Virus record (IMG/VR): IMGVR_UViG_3300032278_000104
Location: 1 to 25,774 of that record
Origin: a virus
DNA length: 25,774 bases
Strand: one strand, 5' to 3'
Positions within the stretch are counted from its first letter, which is position 1; every line of letters begins with the position of its first letter. The position numbers were made by a program, and so were the translations under genes. Positions 13,265-21,093 of the stretch are shown here, one piece after another. The notes beneath the pieces were generated by a model. The model was given only the letters and a program-made list of their open reading frames with translations, did not search any database and was not told where the DNA came from.

Positions 13265-14182
13265 ATGGCTAATACAATTAAAATCAAACGACCAAGCGCT
13301 TATGATTCAGGTTCTGATCCTGGAAGTCTTGTTTATGGGGAACTCGCCTGGGCGAACGGCAATAGTAAGTTCTTTGTTGGTAAACAGACTGATAATGGGG
13401 GTACAGTAGCTGTATATCATTTGCCTAGCTTGAGGGACTTAACCGCAGGAGATGGCTTAGATGCTACATCACCATCTAATGGGAACGGTGCCATAACTTT
13501 ATCACTTGATCTAAAATCAAGTGGTGGATTAAAAATAGACTCTACTGAAGTTGCAGTGGAACCAGCAGATATAGCTGGTTCTGGTTTAGAAGACGACGGT
13601 AGTGATAATTTAAGAATTGCAGCGGCAGCTGCGGGAACAGGGTTGTCTGGTGGAGCAGGCTCAGCACTTTCGGTAGACTATGGGTCTTCTGCGGGTGATG
13701 CAGTACAAGGAAATGTTACTGTTTCTGTAACAGGAACAGCTAATGAAGTGGATATTACTGGTACTACAGCTCAAGCACTTGGAGGAGGTCCTGCTTATAC
13801 AATAGGATTACCAAGTGATGTTACAATAGGAAATGATCTTACCGTAACTGGTGATTTAATCGTTAATGGATCTACTGTTACTGTTAATTCGAGTGTGGTT
13901 ACAATTGATGATCCTATTTTTACTCTTGGTGGTGATTCAGCTCCTGGTAGTGAAGACGGCAAAGATAGGGGTATTGAATTCAGACATTATTCTGGAAGTG
14001 CCAAAATTGGTTTCTTTGGCATGGATGATGACGATAGTAAGTTTAAGTATATACCTGATGCTACCAATTCTTCAGAAGAATTTTCAGGCGCTGTTGGAAG
14101 CAGTGAGTGGAATGATTTGGAAGCCGCTACTCTGACTAGTGCTACTTTAGGATCTTGTACGATTGACTGTGGCACTTATTAA
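13265..14182 (+). CDS. Tail fibre protein (305 aa)
   Basis: The N-terminus MANTIKIKRPSAYDSGSDPG, then LVYGELAWANGNSKFFVGK, is the IKI-R...YGELA...L/FF-G pattern of phage receptor-binding protein N-terminal domains. The middle is Gly/Ala/Ser-rich and beta-like. From about residue 195, LTVTGDLIVNGSTVTVNSS followed by TIDDPIFTLGGD is a domain common in aquatic phage fibres. The C-terminus has repeated TLTSATL-like strands. RBS AAGGCAAGGA. The last A of its TAA is the A of the next fibre's ATG, so the two are translated together. Probably a homotrimer at the tail tip. Confidence 0.75.
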   Translation: MANTIKIKRPSAYDSGSDPGSLVYGELAWANGNSKFFVGKQTDNGGTVAVYHLPSLRDLTAGDGLDATSPSNGNGAITLSLDLKSSGGLKIDSTEVAVEPADIAGSGLEDDGSDNLRIAAAAAGTGLSGGAGSALSVDYGSSAGDAVQGNVTVSVTGTANEVDITGTTAQALGGGPAYTIGLPSDVTIGNDLTVTGDLIVNGSTVTVNSSVVTIDDPIFTLGGDSAPGSEDGKDRGIEFRHYSGSAKIGFFGMDDDDSKFKYIPDATNSSEEFSGAVGSSEWNDLEAATLTSATLGSCTIDCGTY

Positions 14183-17100
14183 TGGCTAATACCTTCCAGA
14201 TAAAGAGGGGAACTGATCTTAGTAACGCTGGCACGCCAGCGGCTGGAGAACCTGTATGGAATAGTTCTACAAGCAAACTATACATAGGTGATGGTTCTAC
14301 TGCTGCTAGTTCTCTCTCGCAAGTAGGCTCAGAGTTTCTACCTCTAGCTGGTGGGACTCTTACAGGAGCCCTGTCTGGTACTACAGGTTCTTTTTCGAGT
14401 ACTGTAACCGCCTCTGGGCTCACAATAGGTTCTGCGGCAATAACAGAAGCAGAGCTTGAAATATTGGATGGAGCCTCGGTAACGACAGCCGAGTTGAACA
14501 TTCTAGATGGTGTGACCTCTACAGCGTCGGAACTCAATATATTAGATGGGGTAACCTCTACAGCCGCTGAATTGAATATCTTAGACGGAGTTACCTCTAC
14601 AGCGGCAGAACTGAATATCTTGGATGGAGTTACTTCGACAGCCACAGAAATAAATCTACTTGATGGAATTACTACTCTCTCTGGGAGCAATACAGGGGAT
14701 CAAACCTTACCAACTGACTTTGTATCAAAGGCAAGTGGTGGGACATTTACAGGGGTAACAAAGGTTGCAACTACTACTCGTCCTCAATTTTTGGTTTCCT
14801 ACGGAGGAACTACTGGTTTATTTATTAGGGATGCCACTTCAGGTGGGAGAGGTTGGCAAATATCAACATCAGAGTTTACCGCCCACAATATTGAGTTTAC
14901 ACCATCAACCGCAGATGATGGTACTACATTTACGACACCAGCAATGGTTATAAACGGAACAACTGGCAGGGTCGGTATCGGGACAAATGCTCCAGATACA
15001 GCTTTACATATCAAAACAACAGCAGTAGATAATGTTCTGCAAATAGAAAATTATGATAACTCTGGAGATAGATTTGCTGAAATGCAGTATCATGTATATG
15101 GGACTATGAGAGGCTCGATAAGAGTTGGTTATTCTTCCGCTACTGATAATTGGCATAACGCATACGGTGGAACAATGCATATTTTTGCTGCTTCTGACCA
15201 TAGTGCTGAGAAAATGAGGATAGACGCTTCAGGTCGTGTAGGTATAGGTGTTGTACCAGAGACATGGAGTTCTAACCAAGATGCATTACAAATAGGTGAT
15301 ACTGGGGCTGTTTGGCATCTGACATCTGGAGGGATTGAATCAACATATATCGGGAATAATGTTTATTATAATTCGGGTTGGAAAGCAATAACGACTGGTC
15401 CAGCATCAAAGTTTCAGTTAAAAGACGATACAATGTGGTTTCAAAATGCTGTATCAGCCGATGCTGATGCCACTCTATCTTTTTATGACAGGATGTGTAT
15501 ATTGGCTGATGGCAATGTCGGCATCGGGACAACTAGTCCAAATTTTCCATTGGATGTTAATGGTGGTATAGGTCTAGCTCAAGGTGAAGTGATTTCTTGG
15601 CATGATGGTTCTGCGTCTGAGGCTGGTTCTATTTATTTTGATAGTTCTGATAATTTTCATCTACGAACTACATCAAATTCAACTGAAAGATTCACTATTT
15701 TAGCGGCAGGCAAAGTCGGCATCGGGACAACCGCTCCAGAAGGTGGTCTAAATGTTCATGGTACATATACTATACCATCAACTGGAATAGGCAATTCAGC
15801 AATTTTTGCTTCGTCTTCTGATGGATTAGTAGCAGATAAAGGTGGTGTAATCCAATTTGGGGGTATTTATAATTCTAGTAATGCTATTACTCAATGGGCT
15901 GGCATTGCTGGATTAAGAGATAATGCTACTGATGGTAATTATGCTGGTTATATGGCTTTTTATACACGGGCTCAGGGGGCGGCACCTGTGGAAAGAATGA
16001 GAATTAACTCGGGTGGTAATGTCGGGATCGGGACAACGAATCCTTCGTCTGGAGCAGGGTGGACACCACTTTTAAATATTCAACACGCTACAGACCCTGC
16101 TATAATAATTAAAGATACAACTACTGCACAAGAAAGTTCAATGGGTACAGCTGGTGCAGGTTTATTCATAGATGTTTCAGGACATGCAACTGCTACAAAT
16201 AATAAGATATATTTTAGAACTGGCCCAACGAATAGTAATTTTGGGACAAATACGAGAATGACCATAGACAGTGCAGGCAATGTTGGAATTGGGACAACTA
16301 GTCCACGAACAACTTTGAATGTCAGGCACGATACTGCGTATCCTTTAGGGCCTGCTGCTAATCAAACATTAATATTACATGGACAAGCAGCGACTAGCAA
16401 AGGTGGGTCAATAGGGTTTGACTATCACGATTCTGCAAATACTAATGTTCCTGCTTCAATAGGTTATTCAATTGAAGATACTGGTGCTAATACAAAAGGT
16501 TCATTGATATTTGCAACAAGAAGCGGAACTACTGATGCTGCACCAACTACCAGAATGACGATTATGTCATCAGGCAATGTAGGGATTGGGACAACCACTG
16601 ACCTTATGTCGGGAGTATATACAACATCAACTAAATTATCAGTATATGGTACAGAAAGGTCTATTCTTGAATTAGGTTCTTCAAAAACTGGTAATGGTGA
16701 GCCAATGGGAGCAATACAGTTTATTAATAATGATAATGCTGATGCTACTAATTTTGATGCTGATGCAAAGGTAATAGCAATTGTACAAGCTGAAACTGCA
16801 ACGAGTGATTCTAATGCTGGTGATGATTCTGGTGGTGAATTGTGGTTCTATACAAAACCTGAGGCTGATACTATAGCTGCTAATATGGTTATTATGTCAG
16901 ATGGCAAAGTCGGCATTGGTCGTACAGACCCATCCGAAAAACTTCATGTACAAGCTGGTAGCGTTATGGTAACATCAACTGCCTATGGTGAAGGTAGATT
17001 AATTATGATGGGTAGAACTGGACATCAATACGAATGGTATATAGATGACCCGTCCTCCACTCAAATGAGTTTGTATAATAGAGGTAGGGGTGGATATGAT

Positions 17101-19074
17101 TTAACTTTTGCAGGAGGTGATGCACACTTTTATAACAGCGTTCAGGTTGATGATGGTCTCTCAGTTGGTGTTGACCTTACAGTTACTGGGAAAATAGATG
17201 TTAATGGCTCAGGTCTTTCTACATTTAAAGAGGTGCGGATAGGCTCAGACTCTGCTGATGCTCAATTAGCAGTCACATCTAATACATCAGGTGAACCTGC
17301 CGTTTGGATAAAAGCAGGTGGGGCAAGTGATTGTATGCACTTTGTGGCAGGAAACAATTCTGCAAATTATATAATTAAGGCCATGGATGAGAACAGTAGC
17401 AATGTTGTTTGGTCAGTGAAAAAACGAGATGATGCAGAGACATCAGAAAATTTCGATATGGTACTGAAAGGCAACGCCACATTTGCTGGGAGTGTAAAAA
17501 TTGACCATGTACAACCTAATTTCTATATAAATGAATCAGACCAATCTACTGATAACAAATTATGGGGAATGAGTGCCGAAGATGGAAATTTATATTTTTC
17601 GGCAATAAATGATGGTCTTAGTGCAAGTACTAACTGGTTGTTAGTAGAGAGAACAGGCACAACAATAGATGGTATTTATTTTCAAGATATGGTTGGAATA
17701 GGTAACACAACAGACAAAGTAGGTACTACTGGATTAGTACTTGGCGTTAATGACCAAAGAATAGAATTAATTTGCTCAACATATTTAGCTGGCTATGGAT
17801 GGCAATTAGAAAATGTGGATAATACTGGTGGTTCACATGAATTAAATTTCAATTATAGGTCTAATTCTACTTCTTGGACTAATTCGCTAAAATTGAAAAA
17901 TGATGGTACAGCCACATTTGCTGGGAGTATAACTGCAAATGCTGAAGCACATTATTTTAATAATACAGGGGGCAATTCTAATGTATATATAAAGGCATCT
18001 AATAGCGGTCAATCAAGACTCTATTTTGGTGATGTAGCTGATGGTGGTGTAGGATTTATTGATTATGACCACGGTACGGATATGAGGATTGGTACTGGTG
18101 GAGCAACAAGAATGACTATTTTAGAGTCTAATGGCAATGTCGGAATTGGAGTTTCTGCTCCTGCTCATAAACTTCATGTTGATGGTAATCTTGTTATTAA
18201 AGATGATGGTTACATTGGGGTACAAAATGATGCTAATACAGACTACGGCTACGCTTTTCAACTTGAATATGGTGGTCACCTGATTATTAATCCAGCTCTA
18301 CATTATTATCATACAGTAATTCCAACTGGGTGGGTCGGCATCGGGATAACTGCAGCTACAGCACCGTCTGCCAAATTACAAATTTATGATGCTAACGGAG
18401 GAGACAACACAGGAATCAGAATAGAAGATGACCTTTCAAATTTTCGAATATATAATGATACCAGTAATGTAACTATTCTTACTAAGGGGTCTAGTGGGGG
18501 AAATTATCAAAAGATAAAGTTTGATGGTGTTTATGTTGGTATTAATGATGACCCTGGTTCTTATGCTTTAAAGACTAGCGGTGATGTATATATGTCAGGT
18601 AATAATGCATATATATACACAACAGGTGTTCATATGAATGGCACTTTAAATGTAACAGGTACAAAAAACTTTAGGATTCCACATCCATTACCATCTAAAA
18701 AAGATACACACGATTTAGTTCATACATCAGTTGAAGCACCAAAAGCAGATTTAATTTATAGAGGCGAGGTTCAGTTAGAAGATGGTTCTGCTACTATTAA
18801 TATCGATACACACGCAGGGATGACATCAGGGACTTTTGTTTTATTATGTGATGATGTCCAATGTTTTACTACCAATGAATCTGATTGGGGTGCAGTAAAA
18901 GGTTCAGTATCAGATAATGTTTTAACAATAGAATGTGAAGACTCATCTTCAACTGCTTCTGTATCATGGATGGTCATTGGAGACAGAAAGGATGAATCAA
19001 TTATAAATTCACCTTTTACAGATGAAAATGGTAAACCAATTATTGAGCCTGAACAAGTTTTTGTTCCAGAGTAA
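14182..19074 (+). CDS. Long repetitive tail fibre protein (1630 aa)
   Basis: The largest gene in the window. The N-terminus MANTFQIKRGTDLSNAGTPA and EPVWNSSTSKLYIGDG parallels the preceding fibre and probably anchors it to the tail. Residues 90-167 hold six 13-residue AELNILDGVTSTA units. From about 263 to 1320 a shaft carries about ten GNVGIGTT(S/A)P motifs, each followed by a short L-V/I strand, typical of trimeric beta-helical fibres. From about 1494 a C-terminal domain starts with KNFRIPHPLPSKKDTHDLVH and ends near SWMVIGDRKDE; I recall similar domains in environmental phage fibres. There is no obvious S74-type self-cleaving chaperone. The role would be host-surface recognition. GC-poor segments alternate with the conserved VGIG repeats. 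Confidence 0.85.
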   Translation: MANTFQIKRGTDLSNAGTPAAGEPVWNSSTSKLYIGDGSTAASSLSQVGSEFLPLAGGTLTGALSGTTGSFSSTVTASGLTIGSAAITEAELEILDGASVTTAELNILDGVTSTASELNILDGVTSTAAELNILDGVTSTAAELNILDGVTSTATEINLLDGITTLSGSNTGDQTLPTDFVSKASGGTFTGVTKVATTTRPQFLVSYGGTTGLFIRDATSGGRGWQISTSEFTAHNIEFTPSTADDGTTFTTPAMVINGTTGRVGIGTNAPDTALHIKTTAVDNVLQIENYDNSGDRFAEMQYHVYGTMRGSIRVGYSSATDNWHNAYGGTMHIFAASDHSAEKMRIDASGRVGIGVVPETWSSNQDALQIGDTGAVWHLTSGGIESTYIGNNVYYNSGWKAITTGPASKFQLKDDTMWFQNAVSADADATLSFYDRMCILADGNVGIGTTSPNFPLDVNGGIGLAQGEVISWHDGSASEAGSIYFDSSDNFHLRTTSNSTERFTILAAGKVGIGTTAPEGGLNVHGTYTIPSTGIGNSAIFASSSDGLVADKGGVIQFGGIYNSSNAITQWAGIAGLRDNATDGNYAGYMAFYTRAQGAAPVERMRINSGGNVGIGTTNPSSGAGWTPLLNIQHATDPAIIIKDTTTAQESSMGTAGAGLFIDVSGHATATNNKIYFRTGPTNSNFGTNTRMTIDSAGNVGIGTTSPRTTLNVRHDTAYPLGPAANQTLILHGQAATSKGGSIGFDYHDSANTNVPASIGYSIEDTGANTKGSLIFATRSGTTDAAPTTRMTIMSSGNVGIGTTTDLMSGVYTTSTKLSVYGTERSILELGSSKTGNGEPMGAIQFINNDNADATNFDADAKVIAIVQAETATSDSNAGDDSGGELWFYTKPEADTIAANMVIMSDGKVGIGRTDPSEKLHVQAGSVMVTSTAYGEGRLIMMGRTGHQYEWYIDDPSSTQMSLYNRGRGGYDLTFAGGDAHFYNSVQVDDGLSVGVDLTVTGKIDVNGSGLSTFKEVRIGSDSADAQLAVTSNTSGEPAVWIKAGGASDCMHFVAGNNSANYIIKAMDENSSNVVWSVKKRDDAETSENFDMVLKGNATFAGSVKIDHVQPNFYINESDQSTDNKLWGMSAEDGNLYFSAINDGLSASTNWLLVERTGTTIDGIYFQDMVGIGNTTDKVGTTGLVLGVNDQRIELICSTYLAGYGWQLENVDNTGGSHELNFNYRSNSTSWTNSLKLKNDGTATFAGSITANAEAHYFNNTGGNSNVYIKASNSGQSRLYFGDVADGGVGFIDYDHGTDMRIGTGGATRMTILESNGNVGIGVSAPAHKLHVDGNLVIKDDGYIGVQNDANTDYGYAFQLEYGGHLIINPALHYYHTVIPTGWVGIGITAATAPSAKLQIYDANGGDNTGIRIEDDLSNFRIYNDTSNVTILTKGSSGGNYQKIKFDGVYVGINDDPGSYALKTSGDVYMSGNNAYIYTTGVHMNGTLNVTGTKNFRIPHPLPSKKDTHDLVHTSVEAPKADLIYRGEVQLEDGSATINIDTHAGMTSGTFVLLCDDVQCFTTNESDWGAVKGSVSDNVLTIECEDSSSTASVSWMVIGDRKDESIINSPFTDENGKPIIEPEQVFVPE
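14449..14682 (+). repeat. Six tandem 39-bp coding repeats
   Basis: Six consecutive 13-codon units encode (A/S/T)E(L/I)(N/E)(I/L)LDG(V/A/I)(T/S)(S/V/T)T(A/T) at residues 90-167 of the long fibre. The four central units are nearly identical at protein level but differ at synonymous positions, so the repeat is old and selected as protein. LDG repeats of this type occur in phage fibre shafts. Confidence 0.85.
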
Positions 19075-19125
19075 GAATCTGAAGCATAATGAAAATTTTA
19101 TTAACAATAAACAATAGGAGAAATC

Positions 19126-19353
19126 ATGGCTGATAAATACACAAAAAAGGCTGTTGAATCCTCACCAGCACCTGATTGGAAACAGGTTTCGGTAGAGAAA
19201 GAACACCAGCCAGCTAAACAGAAGTCGATGGTGACTTATGCTCAGTTGGAAAGTCAGAAAGCCTCTCTAGAAGCACAGAAATCTGCTTACGATGACCGCA
19301 TTGCAGATATCGTTGCTGAGATGGCTAAAGTCAAAGCTGCAGTAGAAGCTTAA
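19126..19353 (+). CDS. Small coiled-coil protein (75 aa)
   Basis: 75 residues with an excellent ATAGGAGAAATC ribosome-binding site. The N-terminal part is Lys/Pro-rich and probably disordered. Residues about 38-75 form a coiled coil (YAQLESQKASLEAQKSAYDD then IADIVAEMAKVKAA). It follows the long fibre by about 50 nt and precedes the lysis-type genes. It may be a fibre chaperone or assembly factor, or part of the lysis block. No family recognised. Confidence 0.6.
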   Translation: MADKYTKKAVESSPAPDWKQVSVEKEHQPAKQKSMVTYAQLESQKASLEAQKSAYDDRIADIVAEMAKVKAAVEA

Positions 19354-19355
19354 CA

Positions 19356-19538
19356 TTGGGAGAGTTAATTAAATACACTTCTAATTTCACTCTCCTAAAG
19401 GACGGTAACAATTATGAGAGAGATTTTAGGCGTATTTTACGGCAGTTTTCTACTGCTAATTTGTCGTCAGAGGCTGCCGTAAGATGGATTGCTAAATCTA
19501 TGTATGATGAAGTGGCTAGAGATGCCAGTAACATATAA
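19356..19538 (+). CDS. Small hypothetical protein (60 aa), TTG start
   Basis: A 60-codon frame read from TTG 19356, two bases after the previous stop. The product is helical and charged (NYERDFRRILRQFSTANLSS, then EAAVRWIAKSMYDEVARD), with no membrane segment. The usual ATG and SD are absent; ATT at 19368 lies near GGGAGAG but would be an unusual start. GGAGAGT (19359-19365) can pair with ACTCTCC (19389-19395), which would fold the start region. The amino-acid pattern looks genuine, the start less so. An overlapping frame with a better SD encodes a 22-aa hydrophobic peptide. Confidence 0.5.
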   Translation: MGELIKYTSNFTLLKDGNNYERDFRRILRQFSTANLSSEAAVRWIAKSMYDEVARDASNI

Positions 19539-19557
19539 AGACCTTGGAGAATGAATA

Positions 19558-19806
19558 ATGTTAGAAGCTTATGCGGAATATGGGGCAATAGGGGTTATAA
19601 TACTTCTATTCGCTGCGCAAATACTGTTTTTGCAAAAAACTTTAATGAAAAAATTGCACGAGATAGAAGATATGACTATAAAGCTCATAGATCGTTGGAA
19701 TCGTTCAGATGAAGCTCGAGATAGAAGACATGAAGATCTTCTAAAAGAGATGAATGATATTAGCGATGACATGAACTTTATGAAGGGCAGGATAAACGGA
19801 AAGTGA
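19558..19806 (+). CDS. Membrane-anchored coiled-coil protein, holin candidate (82 aa)
   Basis: A TTGGAGAATGAATA ribosome-binding site precedes ATG 19558. Residues about 8-27 form a membrane segment (YGAIGVIILLFAAQILFL). The rest is a highly charged helix with DRWNRSDEARDRRHEDLL and EMNDISDDMNF. One N-terminal membrane segment plus a cytoplasmic charged helix resembles BhlA-type holin-like proteins. Its neighbours (other membrane peptides, then a lysozyme-like enzyme) support a role in lysis. The stop overlaps the next GTG in GTGA. The assignment is by topology and context. Confidence 0.55.
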   Translation: MLEAYAEYGAIGVIILLFAAQILFLQKTLMKKLHEIEDMTIKLIDRWNRSDEARDRRHEDLLKEMNDISDDMNFMKGRINGK

Positions 19807-19892
19807 AGAAAAAACCTAACCGAAAGCCGAAGAGACATGGTAAGAAGTCTAATAAACAAAAAAGGACAAAGTATCGTGGTCAGGGAAGGTAA
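19803..19892 (+). CDS. Tiny strongly basic peptide (29 aa)
   Basis: A GTG at 19803 overlaps the upstream TGA in GTGA and opens 29 codons: MKKKPNRKPKRHGKKSNKQK followed by RTKYRGQGR. About half the residues are Lys or Arg and there are no acidic residues. I recall C-terminal YRGQGR endings in other small basic phage proteins. Translational coupling and extreme composition support a real peptide. It may bind nucleic acid or membranes; the function is unknown. Confidence 0.5.
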   Translation: MKKKPNRKPKRHGKKSNKQKRTKYRGQGR

Positions 19893-19934
19893 AGATTTGG
19901 ATTGCAGGAGGCCTAAAAGAAAGGCACAATAAAC

Positions 19935-20132
19935 ATGGACCTAAAACAAAACCTGGAGACGCTTGTGTCTCAGTATAAGGAAGTAGCAGAGCAAGCAGCT
20001 CAAGCCATGACCTTAAAGACCAAATTGGAAGGAGCTATTGAGTACACTCAAGGGCTCATAGCCGAAGAGGAAAAAGCTGAGGAAGAAGCATCTTCTAAGG
20101 ACAAAGGAAAATCATCGAAAAATGGCAAATAA
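19935..20132 (+). CDS. Small coiled-coil protein (65 aa)
   Basis: 65 residues: a heptad-like helix (LKQNLETLVSQYKEVAEQAA, then LKTKLEGAIEYTQGLIAEEE) followed by a Glu/Lys/Ser-rich tail ending SSKNGK. No membrane segment. The start ATG follows an AGAAAGGCACAATAAAC leader. Its last 11 nt overlap the next gene. Similar small helical proteins accompany phage lysis or fibre genes, but I cannot name a family. Confidence 0.55.
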   Translation: MDLKQNLETLVSQYKEVAEQAAQAMTLKTKLEGAIEYTQGLIAEEEKAEEEASSKDKGKSSKNGK

Positions 20133-20361
20133 AGTAACTGTGTATGAACAGCGAGAAAGAATGATAGCTATGCTATCTGAGTTACGGACAGCTAATAAGA
20201 CTGTCTTTAAAAAACTAGATTCTATTGAAACGCATCTTGGTGCGCAGAATGGTAGAATAAGAGATTTAGAGAAGTCGCATTCCTTAATAAAAGGAGTTGG
20301 CTTGACTATAACTACAGTTCTTGCTGCTTTCATTGCGTTACTGAAAGGAGATTTCAAATGA
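20122..20361 (+). CDS. Coiled-coil/C-terminal membrane protein, XhlA-like lysis candidate
   Basis: 79 residues. Residues about 8-52 form a charged coiled coil (VFKKLDSIETHLGAQNGRIR, then DLEKSHS). About 57-74 form a membrane segment (GVGLTITTVLAAFIALL) followed by a short KGDFK tail. This topology and length match the XhlA/haemolysin-like family, phage membrane proteins that work with holins and endolysin. It overlaps the upstream gene by 11 nt and the downstream one in ATGA. Function is inferred from topology and neighbours. Confidence 0.55.
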   Translation: MANKVTVYEQRERMIAMLSELRTANKTVFKKLDSIETHLGAQNGRIRDLEKSHSLIKGVGLTITTVLAAFIALLKGDFK

Positions 20362-20594
20362 GTGAATGGCTTACTTGGAGTAATGCAGCTTATGCAGCTG
20401 CAGTTATAGTAGGTGCTTCATTGACATTTGCTGCTGCAAGATACAGATCGCTTCTAAAGGAAATAAAAGAAGCATTGAATACGTATCATGAAGCTGCAAA
20501 GGACGGAAACATCTCACCTAAAGAGCGAGAACGTATAGTAAAAGAAGTCCTAGATATAGCTCAAGCAGGAGTAAAGATATTCTGGAAATTCTAA
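20358..20594 (+). CDS. Small membrane protein, holin candidate (78 aa)
   Basis: AAAGGAGATTTCAA gives a strong ribosome-binding site. Residues about 9-27 form an Ala-rich membrane segment (NAAYAAAVIVGASLTFAAA). A charged helix follows and then DGNISPKERERIVKEVLDIA, a pattern seen in small phage membrane proteins near lysis genes. The gene directly precedes the lysozyme-like enzyme by one base. With the two preceding membrane proteins it makes three candidate membrane lysis factors; which one forms the pore cannot be decided from sequence. Confidence 0.6.
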   Translation: MSEWLTWSNAAYAAAVIVGASLTFAAARYRSLLKEIKEALNTYHEAAKDGNISPKERERIVKEVLDIAQAGVKIFWKF

Positions 20595-20595
20595 A

Positions 20596-21093
20596 ATGAT
20601 TAACATAGACCAGATGAGAGCGCATATAAGCCAGACATTGCTTCATTTAGGCGGTAAATACGCCTCTGAAGCCGCTGTAGACCTATTATTGGCTACAGGT
20701 ATAGCAGAGTCTGGATACCGCTATATAAGGCAAATTAGCGGGCCTGCGCGTGGTTTCTGGCAAGTGGAACCTGCTACAGCTAAAGATAACGTAGATAGTT
20801 ATCTTAAGTATAGAATTCCGCTTATGGAAAAATGCGCAGAAGCTTCACATGTTCCATTAAAAGAGTGGCAATTTGCCGATCAAGCTGTCTGGGAAGACAT
20901 CCTTGAGACCAATATTGCTTCTGGAATAATACATGCTAGATTAAAGTATTGGAGAGTTCCTAAAAAACTATCCCATACTACTGATGGTATGGCTTCATAT
21001 TGGAAGAAATATTACAATACTGAAGAAGGAGCGGGAACTGAAGCGCATTTTAAGGATGGTGTAATGAAACATTTAACACATTATGAAGATTAA
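20596..21093 (+). CDS. Lysozyme/transglycosylase-like peptidoglycan hydrolase
   Basis: 165 residues with the lysozyme-like fold signature LLATGIAESGYRYIRQISGP (Glu38-Ser39, the usual catalytic Glu-Ser pair) followed by ARGFWQVEPATA (51-62), the GxxQ/GFWQ motif of lytic transglycosylases. It would cleave glycan strands, as an endolysin or as a virion enzyme for genome entry. The placement after membrane lysis candidates favours endolysin. No signal peptide or membrane segment, so release would need a holin. The 3' end overlaps the next gene by 11 nt. Confidence 0.72.
   Translation: MINIDQMRAHISQTLLHLGGKYASEAAVDLLLATGIAESGYRYIRQISGPARGFWQVEPATAKDNVDSYLKYRIPLMEKCAEASHVPLKEWQFADQAVWEDILETNIASGIIHARLKYWRVPKKLSHTTDGMASYWKKYYNTEEGAGTEAHFKDGVMKHLTHYED

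Noticed and set aside
14449-14682. CRISPR-like regular repeats
   Set aside because: The units are contiguous 39-bp in-frame coding repeats without spacers, encoding a known type of fibre repeat.
14142-14690. 182-aa minus-strand frame opposite the long fibre start
   Set aside because: It mirrors the 39-bp repeats of the plus-strand fibre, has no supporting SD, and its sequence is the periodic shadow of AELNILDGV codons.
13265-19074. Diversity-generating retroelement target in the Mtd-like fibres
   Set aside because: No reverse transcriptase, template repeat or matching variable repeat pair was seen in the window.
19569-19859. 96-aa minus-strand frame opposite the holin candidate
   Set aside because: Ser/Phe/Ile-rich shadow of Lys/Glu/Asp-rich coding DNA; no SD, and opposite to tightly packed rightward genes.
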